Of a stretch of DNA of 64,000 nt, positions 43,649 through 52,282 are shown piece after piece. Under the pieces are notes generated by a model. It did no database searches. It was not told where the DNA came from and saw only the letters and a list, made by a program, of their open reading frames with translations. Position numbers and translations under genes: made by a program. The stretch's first letter is position 1, and each line of letters begins with the position of its first letter. This DNA comes from Flectonema sp. DT1601 (lineage: Eukaryota; Euglenozoa; Diplonemea; Diplonemida; Diplonemidae), in contig OZ025865.1 in NCBI GenBank assembly GCA_964019425.1, forward strand, positions 62,001 to 126,000, in the 5' to 3' direction.

Positions 43649-43678
43649 AACGAACCGCTTGTACTGGCGGACGTCGTT
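43649..43678. promoter_or_regulatory. Conserved 3'-flank hairpin, gene 5
   Basis: Type-B form of the hairpin, about 130 nt 3' of the stop. Confidence 0.6.
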
Positions 43679-43809
43679 ACACAGGAAAAGAGGTGAAATT
43701 CAACTCAGTACGCAATTAGTAAGTCACAAAACATCAAAAAAACAATAAAATCACAAATGAAGTAATTTAAAGAACACATCTTATCACTGCATCACATCTC
43801 TGCACTTCC

Positions 43810-46716
43810 TCACCAGGCAACCGAAACACAGTTCGGAGCAGAAAGGGTCGCCTTCGGAGCAGACTTACCATTCACTGTGATCGTAACATCAGAGAGGGTT
43901 CCCGCAGTGAGGCAAAGCTTCCACTGCTTCTGGTCGTTGCTGAGCTCACCAACAACACCCGGAATGAACACAGGCAGAGAGTACTCTTCGTTGGTCGCGT
44001 ACGCAGGGTCGAACGAAACAATTCCCTCAGGAAGGTTTACAACCTGCTTCGTCATCGCCAACAAGGTGTGCCAAAGAGTCATGTAGTACCCGTAGTGGGA
44101 AGTGATAAAGTTCGATCCCGGGAACCTCCCGTAGTTTCCTCTGAGGACACCAGCGGCATTCCAAACATCATTCAAACCAGTGCGGATTCTCTTGAACGGA
44201 GTCTCAGTTTCCGACAACGCACGCTCCACGTCACTGCTCGTCTTCGCATTGCGGAGCAATAGAGCACCGTGATCACCGTTAGCCATCATCCAGATGTCAG
44301 GGTCAGTGTAACCTGCACGGCCAGTCAGAATCTGAAGACCGACACCATCGAAGTTCACCTTCTGCTCAGTCTCCAAGTGCTTCATGAGTCTAGTCTCGTT
44401 CACGAGTGTCTCCAAACCAACAGTGTACGCCAGCGTCTGTGCATAGAAAGTGTCAGCCATGATGGTCCCATTTCCACCAAAGTACGCAATGTAAGCACCA
44501 AGCTCCTCATTCCACATGATGCTCTCAAACGATTCTTGGGAAACCTTCGCAGCGTTATTGTACTTCTCCGCTCCAGCCGTGTCTCCCATGAACACACACA
44601 ACTCAGCCATACTTCTCATAGCAAGAATGTGGAATACAGCAGAGTAAGAACAGGTTTCGTACTGGTTCAGGCCGAGCACGTCGTAAGTAGTCTGCAACTT
44701 GTACGGCATGTTGTGGAATGTCGAGACAGAGATCTGCCAGTCAGCGGCCTTCTTCGCAGTTTGAAACCACTCCTTCACAAAGTCTTGGTCGTTGTTCCAT
44801 CTCAGAAGCTCCAACAAGTAAACAATGTACATCGAAGATACGTCAGACATCACTCTTCCACAACCGTGCTCGAAGTTAGGGTCAATTCCACCCATACAAC
44901 CACACGCCAACTGCTCTTGGATCATTCCGTTAGCACCTTGAGCTTTTCCCCATCCGACCATCTTGCTCTTTGTTGATTCAGGGAACAACATGATGTACGG
45001 AATGTGACGCTCACCGTCGTTGTGAACAGAGTCCATGTTCACACAGTCGTAGGCCTCCCATTGTCTCCAACGTCCGTCGTGGAACCACATCGCAGATCTC
45101 ATGTGGTGAAGCTGACCCAACAACGTGTCTGACATCCAAACAGGAAGAGTGCTCTTCAGAAGGGGGTTCTGGATAGCAAGCGCATCGCCAACCGCATCCG
45201 TCAACCCAGACATCAGCTGCTCAGCAGAGTCCGTCGCCGAAGTGAAATACTTCGTGTATTGGTTCCCCAGTATTTGGTTCAAGTAGTTGTGGTTTGGGAA
45301 GTAGTACCCAAGGACAATCGTCAAAGTCACCGTCTCTCCAGCTGCCACAGTCTCGTTCACGGAAAGCGAGATCGAGTCGTCCAGCGCAACAGTGTTGTCG
45401 AGGAACCCGTCAGCGGAAAACTGTCCAAACGATTTCTTCGAACCGCTTCCCATCGTCACCTTCCCTCCAGTACCGCACAACGTGTATCCTCCAGACATCG
45501 CGGCGTTGCCTCTCTTGTCCAGACCGACACACTGCGGGCTCTTCTTCGACACAGTCACAGGAGTCCCGCTGTTCACTCCGTCCATGAATGCGTAGTACGG
45601 CATCTCCTTGATCAACGAACAAGTGTTCTTAACCAACTTCCAACTACCACACGCAGCATCGGCAGTGCACTTCGACATGCAAGCAACCTCAGAACCGGTG
45701 CTGAAGGTCGACAACACCGTACCGTCCCTGTTGATGTTCTCGTTGTACGTCGGCAAGTTGAAAAGAGAAGCCACGTTCACAGACTTCGAACCCTTGTTGG
45801 TGAACACCATCGAGAAGGCAATCGCAGGGTGGTGCGACTTGGTCATGTTGCCAGCAGACAAACGACCGTATCCGAACAGGGAAATGTCGACGTTCGGCTG
45901 TGCGGCATCCTTCACCTGCAGGCGGGTCATCGGAGACGAGCCTCCGAAGTTCAGCTGCGACACTCCCGATCCGGAAACGGCTCCCTCAGGTTGTGTCTGA
46001 AGGACGCGGGACCAAGTCTTCGGACCGTCCTGCACACGGGCAGCGAAGAAGGCGTGCTTTTGCTTCGGAAGTTTAGCGGAACCGGCAGGGCTGTTGTTCT
46101 CAACAGTCCACGCAGTGAGAGTTCCGTCGGCACGAAGTTCGATCGTACCCGTGGCGAGACCTCCCAAAGGAGGAGCAGACCGCACTCCGATAGCAGGGTG
46201 CGCATCGTCCTCACCGTAAGACATTCTCACAACACGAGAAGACAACTGAAGGGTTGAGGTGATCTCAGCAGGAATTCCATTCTTAAGGTAGCAGCAGCTG
46301 CTTCCCTGCTCACACTTTCCAAATTTTGAAGGGGCCTTTGGGGCAAACACCCACGCACGGCAATCGACATTTCCGTGACAGGCTGTGTCGCAGTCATCCT
46401 GAGTTGCCACAGCAACCTGCGACAAATCATATCCAGGCAAGTCAACTCCCTGCTTGCTGGCATTTGGTTTCCACTCATTCACTCTGTCGGAGTACACCTG
46501 TACTACAGGATTGCCACTACCCCAAGCGTATTCAGCTCTAGTCACATTCTCAGGTTCTAAATACATTGAATCTTGCAAAACAATTGCAGTCCCGCTGGTG
46601 TTCTTCCAAACTCCCTCGTTCAAGAACGATGCCGACTGCAGCATCTGTGAAATATCGGCACCTGCTGCCTGGGAGAGACCCAGCGTCAGTGCCGCGACAG
46701 CGGATGGAATTCTCAT
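43810..46716 (-). CDS. Secreted GH116 glycosidase, array gene 5 (type B)
   Basis: 968 aa and almost a duplicate of gene 4: the differences I can find are FSTG for FSTD (~341), GDTAGAE for GDKAGAE (~710) and SNFITS for SNYITS (~915). The spacers on both sides are also nearly identical to those of genes 4 and 6, so this is the youngest duplication in the array. The catalytic motifs, both PAN-like modules, the signal peptide and the CCAATCAAACAG acceptor are all kept. Confidence 0.9.
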   Translation of the reverse strand: MRIPSAVAALTLGLSQAAGADISQMLQSASFLNEGVWKNTSGTAIVLQDSMYLEPENVTRAEYAWGSGNPVVQVYSDRVNEWKPNASKQGVDLPGYDLSQVAVATQDDCDTACHGNVDCRAWVFAPKAPSKFGKCEQGSSCCYLKNGIPAEITSTLQLSSRVVRMSYGEDDAHPAIGVRSAPPLGGLATGTIELRADGTLTAWTVENNSPAGSAKLPKQKHAFFAARVQDGPKTWSRVLQTQPEGAVSGSGVSQLNFGGSSPMTRLQVKDAAQPNVDISLFGYGRLSAGNMTKSHHPAIAFSMVFTNKGSKSVNVASLFNLPTYNENINRDGTVLSTFSTGSEVACMSKCTADAACGSWKLVKNTCSLIKEMPYYAFMDGVNSGTPVTVSKKSPQCVGLDKRGNAAMSGGYTLCGTGGKVTMGSGSKKSFGQFSADGFLDNTVALDDSISLSVNETVAAGETVTLTIVLGYYFPNHNYLNQILGNQYTKYFTSATDSAEQLMSGLTDAVGDALAIQNPLLKSTLPVWMSDTLLGQLHHMRSAMWFHDGRWRQWEAYDCVNMDSVHNDGERHIPYIMLFPESTKSKMVGWGKAQGANGMIQEQLACGCMGGIDPNFEHGCGRVMSDVSSMYIVYLLELLRWNNDQDFVKEWFQTAKKAADWQISVSTFHNMPYKLQTTYDVLGLNQYETCSYSAVFHILAMRSMAELCVFMGDTAGAEKYNNAAKVSQESFESIMWNEELGAYIAYFGGNGTIMADTFYAQTLAYTVGLETLVNETRLMKHLETEQKVNFDGVGLQILTGRAGYTDPDIWMMANGDHGALLLRNAKTSSDVERALSETETPFKRIRTGLNDVWNAAGVLRGNYGRFPGSNFITSHYGYYMTLWHTLLAMTKQVVNLPEGIVSFDPAYATNEEYSLPVFIPGVVGELSNDQKQWKLCLTAGTLSDVTITVNGKSAPKATLSAPNCVSVAW

Positions 46717-46897
46717 GTCTTTGGATAAAGCTGTTTGATTGGAAAATAAATTAACAACAAAGCGCCAAAAACTAACATTAAATAAGAATCACTCTCTGCT
46801 CCTCGTCTATTCAACTTGAGGAGGCAAAGAAGTCACGAAGTAAGGGAGGAATATATCAAAAAAACAACAGCGGTGGAATATTAAATAATAACAAAAA

Positions 46898-47177
46898 GGT
46901 GTTTAAGACAGAAGATTAAATCTCAAATACAACAATACGTTCTACAATAACTGAAATATTTCCTTGACCCGTCAGTTCGACAGCATAAGGTCGGTGTTTA
47001 CAACTTGCGAAAGATGCCATCAAAGCAAGTTTGAAATAAACGAAATGCCATCAATCAAACTAAAGATACACAAAAAACCTAATCAACCAATCGTGACTTA
47101 TGAATAATAAGTGATCCTGCTTAAGATATTATTACCAACAGTTCAGATAATTTTGAAAGTCTTCCGTCTTAACCACC
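46898..47177. mobile_element. 280-bp element with 20-bp inverted ends, copy 2
   Basis: Same position and length as copy 1, with one change in the left end (AAGACAGAAG). It was duplicated with the gene unit and is not an independent insertion. Confidence 0.6.
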
Positions 47178-47615
47178 AAATGAAACATCTTTTTAACGAA
47201 ATAAAAGAATGCCAAAGGACTGAATTTTTAAACCTTTAAAAAATATTTATATTTTGGACCTCTCCGAAGAATGCAAATTATAGCAAGGTCCTTGTGGTAG
47301 TGTTGTAAAATTAAACTAACGTTGATAAATGAATTAATCTGGAAAGAAACTGCTTAACAATTCTATACGAGTAGAAAGAAGCCTTGTCTTCGAAACAAAC
47401 AGAAACTGGGTTTACGACAGGAGAAATAAATATCAACTGCCCTCTAACCTCATTCAAATGAAACATTCTTTTTAACTAAATAAAAGAATGCCAAAGGACA
47501 CTTCGTTACTTTCGAATACAAGACTTCAATTACTCGTTTTTCCCAAACAGGAACAGAACATCTTTAGCACAGTAATTTAAATCTTTCCATAATAAGAAAC
47601 AAACAGAAAAAAGAC

Positions 47616-47645
47616 AACGAACCGCTTGTACTGGCGGACGTCGTT
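47616..47645. promoter_or_regulatory. Conserved 3'-flank hairpin, gene 6
   Basis: Type-B form of the hairpin, about 130 nt 3' of the stop. Confidence 0.6.
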
Positions 47646-47776
47646 ACACAGGAAAAGAGGTGAAATTCATCTCAGTACGCAATTAGTAAGTCACAAAACA
47701 TCAAAAAAACAATAAAATCACAAATGAAGTAATTTAAAGAACACATCTTATCACTGCATCACATCTCTGCACTTCC

Positions 47777-50689
47777 TCACCAGGCAACCGAAACACAGTT
47801 CGGAGCAGAAAGGGTCGCCTTCGGAGCAGACTTACCATTCACTGTGATCGTAACATCAGAGAGGGTTCCCGCAGTGAGGCAAAGCTTCCACTGCTTCTGG
47901 TCGTTGCTGAGCTCACCAACAACACCCGGAATGAACACAGGCAGAGAGTACTCTTCGTTGGTCGCGTACGCAGGGTCGAACGAAACAATTCCCTCAGGAA
48001 GGTTCACAACCTGCTTCGTCATCGCCAACAAGGTGTGCCAAAGAGTCATGTAGTACCCGTAGTGGGAAGTGATATAGTTCGATCCCGGGAACCTCCCGTA
48101 GTTTCCTCTGAGGACACCAGCGGCATTCCAAACATCATTCAAACCAGTGCGGATTCTCTTGAACGGAGTCTCAGTTTCCGACAACGCACGCTCCACGTCA
48201 CTGCTCGTCTTCGCATTGCGGAGCAATAGAGCACCGTGATCACCGTTAGCCATCATCCAGATGTCAGGGTCAGTGTGACCTGCACGGCCAGTCAGAATCT
48301 GAAGACCGACACCATCGAAGTTCACTTTCTGCTCAGTCTCCAAGTGCTTCATGAGTCTAGTCTCGTTCACGAGTGTCTCCAAACCAACAGTGTACGCCAG
48401 CGTCTGTGCATAGAAAGTGTCAGCCATGATGGTCTCGTTTCCACCAAAGTACGCAATGTAAGCACCAAGCTCCTCATTCCACATGATGCTCTCAAACGAT
48501 TCTTGGGAAACCTTCGCAGCGTTGTTGTACTTCTCCGCTCCAGCCGTGTCTCCCATGAACACACACAGCTCAGCCATACTTCTCATAGCAAGAATGTGGA
48601 ATACAGCAGAGTAAGAACAGGTTTCGTACTGGTTCAGGACAAGCACGTCGTAAGTAGTCTGCAACTTGTACGGCATGTTGTGGAATGTCGAGACAGAAAT
48701 ATGCCAGTCAGCGGCCTTCTTCGCAGTTTGAAACCACTCCTTCACAAAGTCTTGGTCGTTGTTCCATCTCAGAAGCTCCAACAAGTAAACAATGTACATC
48801 GAAGATACGTCAGACATCACTCTTCCACAACCGTGCTCGAATTGAGAGTCAATTCCACCCATGCAACCACACGCCAACTGCTCATTGATCATTCCATTCG
48901 AATTCTGCGCTTTTCCCCATCCGATCATCTTGTTTTTAGTAGATTCAGGGAACAACATGATGTACGGAATGTGACGCTCACCGTCGTTGTGAACAGAGTC
49001 CATGTTCACACAGTCGTAGGCCTCCCATTGTCTCCAACGTCCGTCGTGGAACCACATCGCAGTCCTCATGTGGTGAAGCTGACCAATCAAAGTGTCTGAC
49101 ATCCAAACAGGAAGAGTGCTCTTCAGAAGCGGGTTCTGGATAGCAAGCGCATCGCCAACCGCATCCGTCAACCCAGACATCAGCTGCTCAGCAGAGTCCT
49201 TTGCTGAAGTGAAATACTTCGTGTATTGGTTCCCCAGCATTTGGTTCAAGTAGTTGTGGTTTGGGAAGTAGTACCCAAGGACAATCGTCAAAGTCACCGT
49301 CTCTCCAGCTGCCACAGTCTCGTTCACGGAAAGTGAGATCGAGTCGTCCAACGCAACAGTGTTGTCGAGGAACCCGTCAGCAGAAAACTGTCCAAACGAT
49401 TTCCTCGAACCGCTTCCCATCGTCACCTTCCCTCCAGTACCGCACAACGTGTATCCTCCAGACATCGCGGCGTTGCCTCTCTTGTCCAGACCGACACACT
49501 GCGGGCTCTTCTTCGACACAGTCACAGGAGTCCCGCTGTTCACTCCGTCCATGAATGCGTAGTACGGCATCTCCTTGATCAACGAACAAGTGTTCTTAAC
49601 CAACTTCCAACTACCACACGCAGCATCGGCAGTGCACTTCGACATGCAAGCAACTTCCGAATCGGTGCTGAAGGTCGACAACACCGTACCGTCCCTGTTG
49701 ATGTTCTCGTTGTACGTCGGCAAGTTGAAAAGAGAAGCCACGTTCACAGACTTCGAACCCTTGTTGGTGAACACCATCGAGAAGGCAATCGCAGGGTGGT
49801 GCGACTTGGTCATGTTGCCAGCAGACAAACGACCGTATCCGAACAGGGAAACGTCGACGTTCGGCTGTGCGGCATCCTTCACCTGCAGGCGGGTCATCGG
49901 TGGTGAACCACCGAAGTGCATCTCCGACACTCCCGATCCGGAAACGGCTCCCTCAGGTTGTGTCTGAAGGACGCGGGACCAAGTCTTCGGACCGTCCTGC
50001 ACACGGGCAGCGAAGAAGGCGTGCTTTTGCTTCGGAAGTTTCACAGAACCAGCAGGATTGTTGTTCTCAACAGTCCACGCAGTGAGAGTTCCGTCGGCAC
50101 GAAGTTCGATCGTACCCGTGGCGAGACCTCCCAAAGGAGGAGCAGACCGCACTCCGACAGCAGGGTGCGCATCGTCCTCACCGTAAGACATTCTCACAAC
50201 ACGAGAGGACAACTGAAGGGTTGAGGTGATCTCAGCAGGAATTCCATTCTTAAGGTAGCAGCAGCTGCTTCCCTGCTCACACTTTCCAAATTTTGAAGGG
50301 GCTTTTGGGGCAAACACCCACGCACGGCAATCGACATTTCCGTGACAGGCTGTGTCGCAGTCATCCTGAGTTGCCACAGCAACCTGCGACAAATCATATC
50401 CAGGCAAGTCAACTCCCTGCTTGATGGCATTTGGTTTCCACTCATGTACTCTGTCTGAGTACACCTGTACAACAGGTGTACTCAGACTACTAGACCAAGC
50501 GAATTCAGCTCTAGTCACATTCTCAGGTTCTAAATACATTGAATCTTGCAAAACAATTGCAGTCCCGCTGGTGTTCTTCCAAACTCCCTCGTTCAAGAAC
50601 GATGCCGACTGCAGCATCTGTGAAATATCGGCACCTGCTGCCTGGGAGAGACCCAGCGTCAGTGCCGCGACAGCGGATGGAATTCTCAT
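47777..50689 (-). CDS. Secreted GH116 glycosidase, array gene 6 (type B)
   Basis: 970 aa. The two extra residues lie in the variable N-terminal patch (FAWSSSLSTPVVQ). Other differences: NNPAGSVKLP near 208, SEMHFGGSPP as in gene 1, NVDVSLF, TLIGQLHHMRTAM just before the nucleophile, NSNGMINEQLACGCMGGIDS, DWHISVS (His for Gln), and TYDVLVLNQ where all other copies have Gly directly after the acid/base loop. The last change, next to the catalytic Asp, is the one most likely to alter activity. Both catalytic acids are present. The leader and acceptor are type B. Confidence 0.9.
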   Translation of the reverse strand: MRIPSAVAALTLGLSQAAGADISQMLQSASFLNEGVWKNTSGTAIVLQDSMYLEPENVTRAEFAWSSSLSTPVVQVYSDRVHEWKPNAIKQGVDLPGYDLSQVAVATQDDCDTACHGNVDCRAWVFAPKAPSKFGKCEQGSSCCYLKNGIPAEITSTLQLSSRVVRMSYGEDDAHPAVGVRSAPPLGGLATGTIELRADGTLTAWTVENNNPAGSVKLPKQKHAFFAARVQDGPKTWSRVLQTQPEGAVSGSGVSEMHFGGSPPMTRLQVKDAAQPNVDVSLFGYGRLSAGNMTKSHHPAIAFSMVFTNKGSKSVNVASLFNLPTYNENINRDGTVLSTFSTDSEVACMSKCTADAACGSWKLVKNTCSLIKEMPYYAFMDGVNSGTPVTVSKKSPQCVGLDKRGNAAMSGGYTLCGTGGKVTMGSGSRKSFGQFSADGFLDNTVALDDSISLSVNETVAAGETVTLTIVLGYYFPNHNYLNQMLGNQYTKYFTSAKDSAEQLMSGLTDAVGDALAIQNPLLKSTLPVWMSDTLIGQLHHMRTAMWFHDGRWRQWEAYDCVNMDSVHNDGERHIPYIMLFPESTKNKMIGWGKAQNSNGMINEQLACGCMGGIDSQFEHGCGRVMSDVSSMYIVYLLELLRWNNDQDFVKEWFQTAKKAADWHISVSTFHNMPYKLQTTYDVLVLNQYETCSYSAVFHILAMRSMAELCVFMGDTAGAEKYNNAAKVSQESFESIMWNEELGAYIAYFGGNETIMADTFYAQTLAYTVGLETLVNETRLMKHLETEQKVNFDGVGLQILTGRAGHTDPDIWMMANGDHGALLLRNAKTSSDVERALSETETPFKRIRTGLNDVWNAAGVLRGNYGRFPGSNYITSHYGYYMTLWHTLLAMTKQVVNLPEGIVSFDPAYATNEEYSLPVFIPGVVGELSNDQKQWKLCLTAGTLSDVTITVNGKSAPKATLSAPNCVSVAW

Positions 50690-50866
50690 GTCTTTGGATA
50701 AAGCTGTTTGATTGGAAAATAAATTAACAACAAAGCGCTAAAAACATTAAATAAGAATCACTCTCTGCTCCTCGTCTATTCAACTTGAGGAGGCAAAGAA
50801 GTCACGAAGTAAGGGAGGAATATATCAAAAAAACAACAGCGGTGGAATATTAAATAATAACAAAAA

Positions 50867-51146
50867 GGTGTTTAAGACGGAAGATTAAATCTCAAATACA
50901 ACAATACGTTCTACGATAACTGAAATATTTCCTTGACCCGTCAGTTCGACAGCATAAGGTCGGTGTTTACAACTTGCGAAAGATGCCATCAAAGCAAGTT
51001 TGAAATAAACGAATTGCCATCAATCAAACTAAAGATACACAAAAAACCTAATCAACCAATCGTGACTTATGAATAATAAGTGATCCTGCTTAAGATATTA
51101 TTACCAACAGTTCAGATAATTTTGAAAGTCTTCCGTCTTAGCCACC
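50867..51146. mobile_element. 280-bp element with 20-bp inverted ends, copy 3
   Basis: Same length and ends as the other copies. The DNA to its right is different from that beside copies 1 and 2. Confidence 0.6.
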
Positions 51147-51814
51147 AAATGAAACGTTTTATTTTCCAGTTTAGTAATTTTTATCAAAGAAAAAAAAAGC
51201 AACAAATAACACATAATTACGTCATCTTGTTGATTGCGCAGCTTTGTCTGCGGTTTTCCAAAAATACAAAACTGCTGAGTGTTCTTTAAGTTGTGTGGGG
51301 TCCAGTTAGTTTACGAGATCAGATCAAAAAGTGGTGCCAAATAGAAATTACTTATCTTTTAAAGACCGTTTTTCTCTGAACAATGCAAAAAGAAAATAAT
51401 AAAGCAAAAAGACATTCTACCCAACAAATGAGCAAAAATGAAGATGAGAAACGTATAAAAAAAAGAACCAGACAGCAAACCTCTTTCAACGAGTACAAAC
51501 TGTGGTGGTATTGAAGAATTAAAATAACGTTGATAAAGAAAATGATAAAGAAAGATGGCTGGTTAAACATTCCATGCGGACAGAAGAAGCCTTGTCCTCG
51601 AAACAAAACAAAAACTGGGTTTACGACAGGAGAAATAAATATCAACTGCCCTCTAACCTCATTCAAATGAAACATTCTTCTTATGAAATAAAAAGAATGC
51701 CAAAGGACACTTCGTTACTTTCGAATACAAGACTTCTCCCAAAAAGGAACAGGAATGCCATCAACACAGTTAGTTACCATCTTTCAATAATAAGAAACAA
51801 ACAGAAAAAAAGAC

Positions 51815-51844
51815 AACGAACCGCTTGTACTGGCGGACGTCGTT
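51815..51844. promoter_or_regulatory. Orphan type-B 3'-flank hairpin
   Basis: Type-B hairpin with no type-B gene beside it; it belongs to the displaced gene whose 5' remnant lies at about 55286-55513. Confidence 0.6.
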
Positions 51845-52157
51845 ACACAGAAGAAAGTTGGATATCAACTCAATACACATTTAGTAAAGTCACAAAACAT
51901 GACAACAAAAAGTAATCCAACGAACACATCTTGTCAATGCATCACATCTTTAATTGTTTCAAAGAGAGGTGACTTTAAATACACATAATTTGTGATTACT
52001 TCTGTCACCAAGTCAGAAGAAAACATCAGCTGATTATAAAAGATATGAATAACCATGTATGTACATTGAGATGGGTCTTTTCTAACACGAACACAATAAC
52101 AGAAATGAAAAAAGAAACTCAAACAACAAAACCAAAAAAATATTTAAACAAAAAAAC

Positions 52158-52183
52158 AACGAGCCGCCAGCTGCGGACGTCAT
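52158..52183. promoter_or_regulatory. Conserved 3'-flank hairpin, gene 7
   Basis: AACGA-G-CCGC-cagct-GCGG-ACG-TCAT. The inner stem is kept although the loop and outer stem vary. About 100 nt 3' of the stop. Confidence 0.55.
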
Positions 52184-52282
52184 AGATCCGAAAAAGGATT
52201 ACGCAAAACCATCACTCACAAATATTTAGTTTTTTTTGTCATTATAAATCTATTTCCGTCATTCAACATCTCCTCTACAACC

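Larger units (their letters stand above)
42749..43809. other. Type-B spacer between GH116 genes 4 and 5
   Basis: 1061 bp. From the left: 5' flank of gene 4, the 280-bp inverted-ended element (42930-43209), then the type-B 3' flank of gene 5 with its hairpin. The words AATGAAACAT and AAAGAATGCCAAAGGAC occur twice about 280 bp apart, showing an older internal duplication. No gene. Confidence 0.8.
46717..47776. other. Type-B spacer between GH116 genes 5 and 6
   Basis: 1060 bp, nearly identical to the spacer between genes 4 and 5, with the same 280-bp element and hairpin at matching places. No gene. Confidence 0.8.
50690..52282. other. Composite spacer between GH116 genes 6 and 7
   Basis: 1593 bp. 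Left part: type-B 5' flank of gene 6 with the 280-bp element. Then about 500 bp of mostly unique DNA. Then a type-B 3' flank up to ~51950, with a hairpin at 51815-51844, followed directly by a type-A 3' flank with a second hairpin at 52158-52183. The B-to-A switch falls where the stop codon of a type-B gene should be. Confidence 0.75.
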